This document shows, in pieces, positions 23,439 through 33,954 of a stretch of 64,000 nt of DNA. The DNA comes from Endomychus coccineus. Lineage: Eukaryota; Arthropoda; Insecta; Coleoptera; Endomychidae. A model generated the notes under the pieces. The model was not told where the DNA came from. It did not search any database and worked only from the letters and a program-made list of their open reading frames with translations. The stretch lies in contig OY294067.1 in the NCBI GenBank assembly GCA_958510875.1, forward strand, positions 259,533,736 to 259,597,735. Direction: 5' to 3'. A program made the position numbers and the translations under genes. The first letter of the stretch is position 1, and each line of letters opens with the position of its first letter.

Positions 23439-23702
23439 TTGAGTACGGCTGATGCCATTATTGAATTAATAAACTGTATCACAAATAATTTTAATAATAA
23501 TCAAAAAACAATTGCAGTATTTATGGACTTAGCAAAGGCTTTCGACACGGTCTCACATAAAGAACTATTAGATATACTCTCTAGCTATGGAATCAGGGGA
23601 ACGACGCACACTTTCATAAAAAACACAACTCACAATCCTCAGAAAAACAAATACATTTACTTATCAACATCAACATTTGATATAATAAGCATAACCCTGT
23701 GA
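23439..23702 (+). pseudogene. non-LTR retrotransposon reverse transcriptase fragment
   Basis: STADAIIELINCITNNF is followed by KTIAVFMDLAKAFDTVSHKE, LLDILSSYGIRG. This is RT motif 3/A of Jockey/CR1/I-type LINEs, with F(M/L)DLAKAFDTVxH carrying the first catalytic Asp. After GIRG the similarity stops, and no YADD block follows. Only about 190 bp of RT remain, so this is a 5'- and 3'-truncated relic. Confidence 0.85.
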
Positions 23703-24075
23703 ATTTTTCAGAATAAGTTGCTCTTCTATAAAACATGTTGTGATCATGGGAAGCCCAGATGTGGACAGGCGAGGCAACGACTCTGTGGGGCTTAACCATT
23801 TGTTCCATGCTCGGGATCATCATCACCAACATGAAATTCTCTTTCGCAGGAAGCTCAGTATTAGTACATTAATGCTACAAATTTGACAATACCACAGGCA
23901 GTTGTTATATTCCTTGTTGTCGTATTGAAATTGATTTTTGTTGAGCTGTCTTCAACGTTTATTACTTGTTGGTCTTCATTTTCCTCGTGACTGTCTACTG
24001 GCCAGAAGCATATGAGTGAATCCTCCCTGTCTTCAAATTTGTTGATTTGGAACAAAGATGTACTCCCTCTCATAA

Positions 24076-24545
24076 ATAGGTCACTCCTAACTGTCAGTTG
24101 TTGCTCATTAGGTTGACCATCTTTCTAAAATTTTTGGAAATACCTTGGGTCAAGGTATTGTATACAAATGAGTTCCTTCTTTTTTTTTGCAAATTTTTGG
24201 TCTATGACAACTCTAATTACGTCTTTGATCGCCTTAAATACTAACGCTCGATAAGAAACCATATGATCCGAAGGTTTGATTCCTGCATTCCTCACGGTCT
24301 TTTTTCGTTCTAACGGCGCGTTTTATTGAGAATTTATCTTCTATGATTTTGTCCATATCCGAAGCATCTATTTTTCAAATCATGGATACGACGAAATTTT
24401 CAGTAACAGTTACAACAATATCCATTGCCACATTCTCAACTTTTTGTTTACTTTGTTCTATCATTTTCCAAGCGGAGAGAAAATCCAATTTTTCGTTCGC
24501 AGATACCTTATTGTTAATAACGTTCACGCGTACAGTTTAAGTTTC
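24076..24545 (-). other. coding-like minus-strand stretch, unrecognised
   Basis: Read on the minus strand, a frame starting near 24540 gives a long stretch including NEKLDFLSAWKMIEQSKQK, one stop, then KIIEDKFSIKRAVRTKK. Another frame continues IKDVIRVVIDQKFAKKKKE and QYLDPRYFQK. It joins, with one stop, the 70-codon frame at 23861-24073 (INKFEDREDSLICFWPVDSH). The composition looks like protein rather than random AT-rich DNA. No family is recognised; it may be a degraded element or host gene. Confidence 0.3.
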
Positions 24546-24559
24546 AAATTGAAGTAATT

Positions 24560-25900
24560 TGTTTCGAAATGATTCTGCACCAGAACTGGTTTTGGCATCG
24601 AAATTTGTACCCATCATTTATTTTTCTACTGTGGCCAAAACGATGTGGTACAGACAATTTCTCCTGGAGACATCAACGCAATATCCTTCTCACGAACCGA
24701 CCAACAAGTTTCCCCAAGTTTTTTAGTCATTTTAGTTTTGTTTTAGAAAGTTGAGCTATTCCATCACACCAAACAACGATCCTCTTGTACCATCCACTAA
24801 AGAATGTGGCTAAACGATTCAGTGATCCGAACACATTCTGGTGGTGACTTTAGGGGACACGATTCATTCAAATAATAATAATGATAAGCTCCCATGACAT
24901 ACACCAATTTCTTTGCATATTCGGTAAGGGAATGCTGGATCTCTCAGTACCTATCTCCTCCTTTCGAATTCATCTCTCTTCTCTCTCCTCTATCTAACCA
25001 GACATATATTGCCACAGGTATATCAAAGGAATCAAATCTGGCACCATAACAAAAATTCCAGATTAGGATTTTTAGGGAATCGCTAGAGCAATTAGCTGAT
25101 AAATATTTACATTCTAGTGTTCCCTGATATTCTTTATTGTTATTCCTGTCTTCCAAATATTCCAAGTAGTTTTAATTTGTAAAACGTTCTTAATTTATAA
25201 TTCGTGTTTCATTATTTGAAATTTTTTTTGTTTCATATAGGTTCTTCTAATTCTGAAGATTATAATGATGCTTATGTGAAACGATTTTTGAAGATAGCTA
25301 GCAATCAAATTATCAACAAACAGGTTAAATCACTCATATGACCACATGAGATATATTAATATCTGATCTCAGAGGAGGTTCCAATGTTACATGGTGCATT
25401 GCACCTTCAACTTCAATTGCTTTTAATTGTCAAATATCAAGTTGAAACATGCAAATTCTAATTGCTGATTGTATTGGAGCATTGCGATTCTCTACTAGAA
25501 AAATCAACAGGATATCATATGTTATTGCAGCTTTGAGACATTGTTATATAATGAACTGTTACAAACAGGTTTAAGCTATTTGCGATATGTTTGGAAACCA
25601 TCATATGAATAATTACTATTCTCAAAGTTATAACAACAAAAACTTCCTGCATTAGCTGTTATACAATTTTAACGTCGCATAATTCCCATCTATTTTTTCC
25701 TTGATGCATCATTTCTTGAATGAATCTCAAAAATCAGTAGTGTATTAGTATTATTATTTACTGATAGTTCACTTATTTACACCATAACACCAACGAGTGA
25801 ACATAGAAAATTAGACTGTATTGCCACAATTCGATGACGCTACTTGAATCTCAAAAATGAGTACTTTTGAAACAGTTTTGCAGGTTAAATATATGCGTGT
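24560..25900. other. unassigned stretch
   Basis: Minus-strand open frame 24944-25165 (73 codons) has no recognisable family. Otherwise nothing seen. Confidence 0.35.
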
Positions 25901-26190
25901 GCTATATATTTTTCCGACGACCACATGCGAAAATGACAAATATCACCCTAGAGATGGAGAATTAAATATCACACTAGAGTGATATGTATATCTCATAGAC
26001 CTATTATATATTATATTATAATATGTCTATGGTGTATCTATAGCTATATGTATTGCATAATGGAATTGAAGTGTGCTTTGAAATTAATATTGCGAAAACG
26101 TCAGATAAACTTTAGAAGTGTCAGTTTTGCATATGCATCATTCTTATCATATACAAAACCGTGAAAATAGTATCTTAAATTCCATAAAAC

Positions 26191-27287
26191 ATGGATGCAG
26201 AGATTAATAGTTATGATCAATGTACTCCACCTGAAATTGGAGAGGCCGCAAAATTAACGTCACTAAATTTACTGCCTGAGAAGTTCAAAAGAAGGTACGA
26301 ATACGCTTACGATCAATTTCTTTCATTGCGAAGAAATAAGGAAATAAGAAGCTCCTCTCCTGAAAACGTTTTGCTTGCATACATGGGTGAACTTTCCAAT
26401 AGAATCCAGTGTTCAACATTATGGACTAATTATTCGATGTTGCGTACCACTTTATCCATTCACCACAATGTAGATAGCTGAAATTTTGACGCAACAAGAA
26501 ATTTGTGAATTTATAAATAAAGCTTCCGAAGAGAGTCATTTACTTACAAAGGTAAGTCATCGGTATTTAAGTCTATACATTTATCCAATTATGTTTTTTT
26601 TTAGGTTGTGTTGATTATGGGTACATCTGGTGCATGCCGCAAGCAAGAACTTACCCAGTTATGTATATAAATAACATTGAAGATTTAGGAACTGCGACTG
26701 TCATTCAAATTAATAATACAAAAATAAATGCTGTCGCAAGTTCACTATTACTGGAAACTTTTATAGCATATATAAAAAATATGCCAATCTAATACCGCCA
26801 ACTACCGAAACACGCTTTTTTCTTAATTATAGAGACGAAAAATGCACAAAACAAGGAAAGGGCATTAACAAAATTGGAAATATACCTAGAGTAGTGGCTA
26901 CATTTTTAAATCTAAGGGATCCTGAAAAATACACAGGGCACTCATTTCGCCGTTCTTCTGCTACCTACTATATTAGTAGATGCAGGAGGAGATCTAACTT
27001 CTCTGAAAAGACATGGGGGTTGGAAATCGTCCAAAGTCGCAGAAGAATATATTGACGATTCTGCTACAAACGGGTTAAAAAATGCCAATAAAATTATGGG
27101 TGCCATCAGCAGTACTTCGAAAGCCGTCACTCCGCCTCTTCGAGAAACTGACATCGAGTCTACTACTGTACATAGTGTACAAATAACAGAGAGAAATCTG
27201 TCTAACTCCTCATTGCAAAGTCCATTACAATTTACTAATTGTAATAATGATAATATTACTTCTAATTTCTACAATTCTAAGCAGTAA
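26191..27287 (+). pseudogene. tyrosine recombinase-like protein, decayed
   Basis: The N-terminal core-binding part (26191-26481) contains LPEKFKRRYEYAYDQFLSLR, ENVLLAYMGELSNR and TLWTNYSMLRTTL. After a frame change it reads LTQQEICEFINKASEESHLL up to a likely intron. The catalytic part gives VLIMGTSGACRKQEL (box-I Arg). Farther on are YTGHSFRRSSATY (HxxR), then in another frame LLVDAGGDLTSLKRHGGW and AEEYIDDS (probable nucleophile Tyr). All catalytic motifs are thus visible, but frameshifts and stops separate them, and a segment before LTQQEI seems deleted. The family is widespread in insect genomes and usually unannotated. Start ATG at 26191 is chosen because the conserved N-terminal block follows at once. 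Confidence 0.8.
26551..26604 (+). other. probable 54-bp GT-AG intron in the recombinase gene
   Basis: GTAAGT follows AAAG at about 26551, and a T-run ending TTTTTTTTTAG stands before GTTGTGTTGATTATGGG. Removing it joins ...SHLLTK to VVLIMGTSGACR in one frame. This is the only convincing splice pair in the window. Confidence 0.55.
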
Positions 27288-27544
27288 TCATGTTCAATTA
27301 TTACTTTTCTTTGTAAAATTCTCAAATTCTCAAAATAAAGTGGAAATATATTAATTTTTTTGCAATTATGCATTAACCTGTGGTCGTCGGAAAAATAGTG
27401 TACATTACTTGTGTGGAAAGTGCCATTTCACACTCGTGGGACAACATTCTCCCACTGAAATGGGTCACTTTCCACACTAGTAACGTAGTATACTGTATAA
27501 CCACAAAAACTCGGTTGACATTATTTTGGTTCAGTAAAATACCA

Positions 27545-27835
27545 TGTTTCCATTCCAAAAACTGAAGCATGTCAAAACACTGTTCGAATTGGGGCTACCG
27601 CGTCCAAATCTGCAAAATTTCACATCCATGCGACCATTAGGAACGGCGCAATTGTATCCACAGTGGGTTACGTGCATACACACACACCACAAATCATGTC
27701 AAAAATAGTCTAGATCGATTCAGAAATGCTCAAAACAAATATATCCGCGAAAATGCGGGACATTTTTTTAGTCCGTTCACAATACTTCCCTCACATTATA
27801 TACTACGTACAGTGAAGGATTCGTGACTCTTATGT
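27545..27835 (+). repeat. short interspersed element with CA tract, copy 2
   Basis: Opposite-orientation copy of the repeat at 16420-16695. Shared blocks are AAATCTGCAAAATTTCACATC, CGACCATTAG, CCACAGTG with the nearby CA tract at 27673-27685, TAGTCTAGATCGATTC, and CACAATACTTCCCTCACAT. Relative to copy 1 it has a ~20-bp insertion and many substitutions. It starts about 150 bp after the right inverted repeat of the recombinase unit. Confidence 0.7.
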
Positions 27836-27839
27836 ATTT

Positions 27840-28480
27840 CATTCGATGTTCTGAACAAGATAATTTATAAGTAGCTACATTTTCTAAACAACACGGGTAT
27901 CGTAGAAATCTAACGTTTACACACATGCAGAACATTGTTACTGACACGTGACATGTAAACAATTGAATTCGAACGCACAGCAGAATGAATTGTTAACACA
28001 AGTTCATCTACCTCCAATCAAACACCTTCCAGAGTGCGTACATATCACGGAATAACAATAAACGTATTAGTTACGATACGGCAGAAAAATGACATGACTT
28101 GTAATTCGCAGCAGAAGTACGTTCATGGTTCGTGACTGCGACTCGACTTTAGCTACCTCGTGACTTCCGGCGTTTTTCTGGACCATACTTCAACACTTTC
28201 AGATAATATCATCCACATCGTAAATATTCGACCAAGAAGAATCGTGATAAATCATTGATCATTGCTGATTTACGGAGATTTAAAAAGATTAAATAACTTA
28301 TGAAATTTCACAATTGCAAGTCACGATTTCGGCCGCTAAGATATAGCAACATAAATCGCAGCTCGAGTTATAATTATAATGATAATCGGAGATAAAACAA
28401 ACTTATCACTCAGCCCAAATACATGGCCTAGGGAAAAGCATCATCTAGTAAGCAGACGAATTTTTAAATGTGAAAACTAT
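27840..28480. other. unassigned stretch
   Basis: No gene or clear repeat seen. Confidence 0.35.
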
Positions 28481-28519
28481 TGCTGCCTCATCCTCCGTTC
28501 TCTTCTCGATACTTTTTGA

Positions 28520-28595
28520 GACAAAAAAAAGATGCGTGTGGCACTCGGGGACTGCCGCGGTAAAGCTATTGCATAGCAGTTTTTCTCAACTTATG
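28520..28595 (-). other. possible Helentron 3' terminal region
   Basis: On the coding (minus) strand this lies downstream of the endonuclease remnant. It reads GCTATGCAATAGC, a small hairpin with a 5-bp stem, then TTTACCGCGGCAGTCCCCG and AGTGCCACACG. I recall like sequence beside Helentron-type elements in insects, but cannot check it. A GC-rich block with a short hairpin would suit a Helitron/Helentron terminus. Confidence 0.3.
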
Positions 28596-28816
28596 CAATT
28601 ATAATTATTTATTTTTCTTAATTTATGCAGTATTTTTTTTTCTTTGATATTTTAATTCAAGTTTTTTCTTTGACATTAATTCAAGTTACTTTTGAGCGTG
28701 GTGACCGATAAGAAAACAAATTTTTTCCTTTTATTGAATAAATAGTTAATATCGCTTAAAATATTTTTATTTCTTACAATACATGTAGGTTATTCAGGAA
28801 TCTGTTATCATTGAAA

Positions 28817-29595
28817 CTATAGGTTTATGGTAACTGAATAACTGAAATAAGAGACATAAGTTGAGACAATGGTGATCCCATATTTTGTTGTGGATTCTTG
28901 TGGATCATTATTCATTTTCAAATTCAATTTTTCCGAAAGAAAAGTTGTCAACCGCTCTGATTTTTTATCAGTGAAGTTGATGTTGAAATCGCCAGCCAAC
29001 ATAAGTGGAAATTTATTACCATTTGTACCAAGTATTTTCGACCCTTCTTCAGTGTACTCCAGTAAAGTGCGATGAATAAGATGCTCTACCTCGTCCAACA
29101 TTATTATTATTTTGGTAAATAGCTACCCCACCTTTTGGAACAGTATCTCGTTTGAATTGAATAATACAATTGAAATTAGGTATTTCAATCGGATAATCAT
29201 GCGCCATGCAAGTTTCGGTAAGAAGTAACACATTTGTTTGTCTCGTAACTGAATCTTGTAAATCTTATTTGCGACTACTTAGACTTTGGCAAAGTCATTA
29301 TTGAAATGCCATTTCTATTACTAAGGAAATCTAAGACACTTTGAGCTGTCGTCTGAACACTATTAAAAGGCAGTCTTTTGAATTTTTGCAACAAAGATGC
29401 AGTCGATGCAGCTTGCCTTCGATTATTATAAAACTTGAATGTAGAATTATCGTTCTTTGTCGTGATATGCAATTTTTCAATATTAGTCACCCGAGAGAGC
29501 GCAACATAAACGAGTTCCTGTTATTTTTCGTTACGGAATTTCTTGATTCGGTCGCCGCGCTCAAAGCCCGCGATAAAAGCTATATGCAATATTAG
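28817..29595 (-). pseudogene. Helentron helicase C-terminus fused to APE-type endonuclease
   Basis: The minus strand reads, from about 29517, ELVYVALSRVTNIEKLHITT, the last motif of PIF1-type Helitron helicases. A linker (FKFYNNRRQAASTASLLQKF ... ISIMTL) leads, across a frameshift, into NCQSL, DSVTRQTNVLLLTETCMA and IPNFNCIIQFKRD, GGVAIYQN. After a deletion it continues HRTLLEYTEEGSKILGTNG and FPLMLAGDFNINF, STTKYGITI. The latter are exonuclease/endonuclease/phosphatase motifs (TET, GDFN) of the kind LINEs also carry. A helicase running into such an endonuclease is the Helentron arrangement. Frameshifts, stops and a missing central endonuclease piece show it is dead. The Rep domain is not in the window. 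Confidence 0.82.
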
Positions 29596-29639
29596 TCCAG
29601 GCTGTGAACCGGGATTTTAGCTATAATAAAAAAAAAAAA

Positions 29640-30512
29640 CATGTAGGTTCGAATCAAAAAATTTTTTTTGCATTAGCTTCAAGAGGTTCTCAGGATCATT
29701 CATACACCTTAAAACCTCTTGGGAACCCCAACCCCACCCATTGGGGGCGACATTTGCAACAGGCCAAGTCTTGAATTGTATTTTCTACAAGAAAAGGTAT
29801 TTTGGCATTTCGAGTGCACCTAAGTGGTTTGTTGGTTCGCTGAATACGATTCCGAAGCCAGATTTACTTGAAATTCATCGTTGGTGGGGTGAAATAGACG
29901 CAATTGGTCAATTTTGCACCCCCAATATGTGATTTTGCAATTTACGTGTTTTAGGCATTTAGATTGCACCAAGGGGGTTTTGGGTCGCTGAATACGATTC
30001 CGAAGCCAAATTTACTTAAAATTCATCGTTGGGGTGGTGAAATAGACGAAATTGGTCAATTTTGCACCCCTAATATGAGATTTTGCAATTTACGTGTTTT
30101 GACATTTAGATTGCACCAAGGGGGTTTTTTGGGTCGCTGAATACGATTCCGGAGCCAGATTTACTTATAATTCATCGTTGGGGTGGTGAAATAAACGAAA
30201 TTGGTCAATTTTGCACCCCTAATATGTTATTTTGCAATTTACGTGTTTTAGGCATTTAGATTGCACCAAGGAGGTTTTTTGGGTCGCTGAATATGATTCC
30301 GCAGCCAGATTTACTTAAAATTCATCGTTGGGGTGGTGAAATAGACAAAATTGGTCAATTTTGCACCCCTAATATGTTATTTTGCAATTTACGTGTTTTA
30401 GGCATTTAGATTGCACTAAGAGGGTTTTTTGGGTCGCTGAATACGATTCCGAAGCCAGATTTACTTAAAATTCATCGTTGGGGTGGTGAAATAGACAAAA
30501 TTGGTCACCAAC
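29640..30512. repeat. 149-bp tandem array (about five units)
   Basis: Units start at about 29790, 29931, 30079, 30228 and 30378, spaced 148-150 bp after the first. Each holds GATTTTGCAATTTACGTG, TAGATTGCACCAAG, GGGTCGCTGAATACGATTCC, CCAGATTTACTT and TTGGTCAATTTTGCACCCC. The last unit breaks off after GAAATTGGTCA-like sequence at 30508. The leader at 29650-29700 resembles the arm of the 18041-18596 foldback. Confidence 0.92.
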
Positions 30513-30519
30513 ATCAAAA

Positions 30520-31440
30520 TATTGGTATTTTGAAATAGAATAAAACGGTTTTCAAAATATATTTTTTTCCTTTTTACGTTTCTTTCGGCACAGTTATACA
30601 AAATCTCTACGCCAGGTATAGTATATAGTATACCTATAAGTATTAATATACAGGCATCTATCTTTATACCGGCAGGTACACTATTTTGTAAGTAACGTAC
30701 CCAGATATAATGTAAAAAAGGTAGATATAAGAAGGTGTGTTGTACTCATCATGATAATTGTTAAATAAAAATAGAGATCACAGATAATAGTGCGATGGGT
30801 CTCTGATTACTGGAAAGGGTCTTCGTTCCTTTTTTTCTTGAATTGGTTGCACTCTAGCTGTCTTCCAGTTGGAAGGGGACACACCAAGTTTGTATGAAAG
30901 GGTAAGCAGCCTGCTGAAAACTGATGTCAATTCAGGCGCACATTCCGTGAGCGGCCCATGTAGAATTCCTCATAGACTTCATGGTATTGAATTCAAGCAG
31001 AATGCGCCTAATTGTGCGCTGACGAAACAATTTCAGGCATCTCACCAGATCGGCTCGAATTTTCATCTGAACGAAGATATCTGTTACTGAGATGCAACAG
31101 AACCCTTATATAGAGATGGATTTTTCTATGCTCCTGAATCATCTTTATTTTCCTTGTAATTTATCATCATCTATTGATCATATTTACACAATAAATCTCT
31201 ACGAGGAAGATTCAATGTATTACGAAAACCGTTCAATAGAATTCGATTCCTTTCATACCAATTTTGATCGTCCCATTTGTAAATTTTAACAACTATATAA
31301 CATCAATATTGAGAAATAATCATTAAAATAATCCAAAGGTCTGATGATAAATTACAATATATGCTGGAAGTACAGTTACAATATAATTTAATTCATTTTT
31401 CTATAAATACATCCTTATTTAGAAAGCAATATATGGAAGA
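30520..31440. other. unassigned stretch
   Basis: Two plus-strand frames (30869-31090 and 31092-31289) lack recognisable features. No repeat is seen. Confidence 0.35.
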
Positions 31441-31448
31441 AAAATGCG

Positions 31449-31851
31449 TCAGTACATACATAACAGTGATAAAAATGGAACTTTTTGGAAATGATCGAAC
31501 TGGGAACAGAAAAATAAACTTTGACGTAATGTAACTATAATCGGGGGGTGCCTATGAATTTTGACTCGTGTCATTTGTTTAGGATTTGAACAAAGTCTCG
31601 TAACAAGTTTAATGTTATCGCCATGTGAATGAAATATTATGTGGTCAATTTTTCTCGTGCAATCCATTGGCGAAGGCGGAATTTTTTTGGCGCTTTCCAT
31701 TTTCAAGTTGACACGAACAAGTATTTTTTCGAATAGAAACCATAATAGATTGTGGTTTCGTTGAAAAGAGAATTTTTTTGTTGATTTCAAGAATATATAA
31801 TATGATGGGTTTGATTTTATTTTTTTTTCGTTTATTTTTGATTTTTGGCAA
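31449..31851 (-). other. unassigned minus-strand open frame(s)
   Basis: A 113-codon frame (31449-31790) and an overlapping 68-codon frame (31645-31851) are open on the minus strand. The longer one has many Lys, His and Phe and no motif I know. Its length is near what AT-rich DNA can give by chance. It may be a scrap of an element; no function is proposed. Confidence 0.2.
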
Positions 31852-32524
31852 ATTATTAATTTTTCCGTATTTTAGTCAAGTGGCTTTCTCCAGAGAAAAA
31901 CAATATAATAATAATTTAAAAATGTAAGGTTCATTTAATCAAACTCGCCCCAAGAAATACCAAAAGGAAGATTTACGTACCATTGAAGTAATAGGAAATG
32001 TAACGATTAATCCAATTAATTTTTGCAATTGGTATTTGTAGCAGTTACAGATGGACTCTCGTTAGTTGAACAAAACCGAGTGGAAGAAAATATTTTTGAG
32101 AAGATTTATTCCGGTTATATCTTGCATAATTATTACAAGAGGTTTATTAATCGATACAAAAATAAAACTATTCCGATAACTAAAAGTTTTAAATAAATAT
32201 ATGAAAATTTAATCTTCATAAGAGGAAGCTTAAAATCTTGAATCGATAGTATTATTACATTGATTTGATGTTATAACCTGAGGTTATTGCACATTGCACG
32301 ACCACATTAAAATAACAGATTTTACTCAAGTGTTTCAAATATTGAATTTCAACAATAACACAAAATTATCAGCTTTATCAGTATGTCGTATATTTTTTGC
32401 TCATACATCCAGTGTTGCTTTTACATCTCTACCAACTAGATTCCTGTTATACCCCAGATGTGGTTAATGGGGTTAAAAATGCAATGGTACGGGGATTGAC
32501 GCAGCGCTCCATGCCCATATCTTT

Positions 32525-32837
32525 TAGCTAATACCTCACGTGAACGTCATTCGATTTATCGAAAATTAACCAATTTGAAACAATTCTCGACCCCGTTTGT
32601 GGCTATTGCGTTCAAAGTAAACATTTCGTTTTACATTCCACAACCACCCTTGACCAAGATAATTTTTAATTTGTAGTTAATCATTGTTCTACAACTGAAA
32701 TAAATAGGTATGAAATTAGTAGGTTATTGATGATGTCGGTGTGACAGTGACATAATTATTTCAAACGTAAAGTAAGACACACGTTTTAGATTCCACAGTC
32801 ACCCTTGACCAAGATAATTTTTGATATCCCGGTATAT
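32525..32837. mobile_element. 967-bp TIR element family, partial third copy
   Basis: Matches the right third of the elements at 1116-2082 and 2398-3364 (CACGTGAACGTCATTCGATT, GTAGGTTATTGAT, GACAGTGACATAATTATTTC, CGTAAAGTAAGACACACG) and ends GATATCCCGG. It is more diverged. It has an extra internal copy of the TIR phrase CCACAACCACCCTTGACCAA at about 32637, so it was rearranged. The left two thirds are absent. Confidence 0.75.
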
Positions 32838-32839
32838 CA

Positions 32840-33950
32840 GCTGTGTATGCTAGTTGTGGATTATCAATTTGTACCAAGCCAAACAACTGTGCTTCCAAGA
32901 ATGTATTTTCTTAATGTATACTATTCTTACTTAACCATACTTGTAGATCACATTCTTTTCGCGCGGTTCTTGACACTATCCATGACAATACTGTGATAAC
33001 TACCATTATCCATAACTTGGTGGACAGTTCTTCTCAATTCTCTTTTCTCTCTATTAAAAATAGCTGAATCAATTTGAATTTTCTAAAACTGAAATATTTT
33101 AATAATGCATATTATGTGAGTAATCATGTCCATGAGTCATTCATGCAAATTAGCTAGATAGCAGTATAATGATATGGATATAAAAACGTTGAATGTTATA
33201 TTATAACAAATTCAAAGTGCTCTGAATCTCTGTCACACCTTGAATTGATGAGATATCAAGTCTCATAGAACAATTAGTTTATCAGTGTTTCATATTTAGG
33301 AATGTATCACAAATCACAGTTTGATGAGGTACCGGTAATGTGCAGCTCTCTTTTGTAGCGTCGATCAAAATTACTAGAAGCATTGATTCAATGCTAGAAA
33401 TATGGCTATGCAGACCATATAGCGGCATGAGAGTATAAAAGGTTGCTAACATTTACTGCACTTCAATGCTTCGTCGCTTATTGCAGAACTAGCCATTTTA
33501 TTAAAAAAAAAATGTATTTTTAGCATTTGTCCATTATTAAAAGGTAAAAGGTTAATTCGATGGGGGAAGAAAAATACGTATTGATATTGAGGTTGGGCTA
33601 TGCAACTACAAATATTAAAATAGACTTAGTTTAATCCAATACTCAATCGGAATTCAGAACTATTTTAAGTCCACTTGTGATAGTTTGCAGAACGGGACAT
33701 AGGATTGCAGCTTTATAATATGTCAAAGACTTTCAACAATATTATTTCAAAGTTGAAAATAATAAAATAGGAATTTATAATCATTTTGTTCGTAAATCTG
33801 TGGACTTCGGATAGCCAAATATATGTATCATGATAATCTAGGTTCATTATTTTATTTAAATATGGTGTTAGGGGCATACACATGTGATGAGTTGCACAAT
33901 TTGAACTGTTTTTGACTTGAGCTCATTCGAAATTGGGGTAAACGATCCTG
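32840..33950. other. unassigned stretch
   Basis: No gene or clear repeat seen before the satellite array. Confidence 0.35.
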
Positions 33951-33954
33951 TGTT

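Larger units (their letters stand above)
25907..27397 (+). mobile_element. tyrosine-recombinase unit bounded by 18-bp inverted repeats
   Basis: TATTTTTCCGACGACCAC at 25907-25924 is perfectly complementary to 27380-27397. The only gene between them is the tyrosine recombinase pseudogene. Just inside the left repeat lies another small inverted motif (ATATCACACTAGAGTGATAT near 25967-25986). The bounded length is 1491 bp. Whether the repeats are the true ends of an element is inference. Confidence 0.55.
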
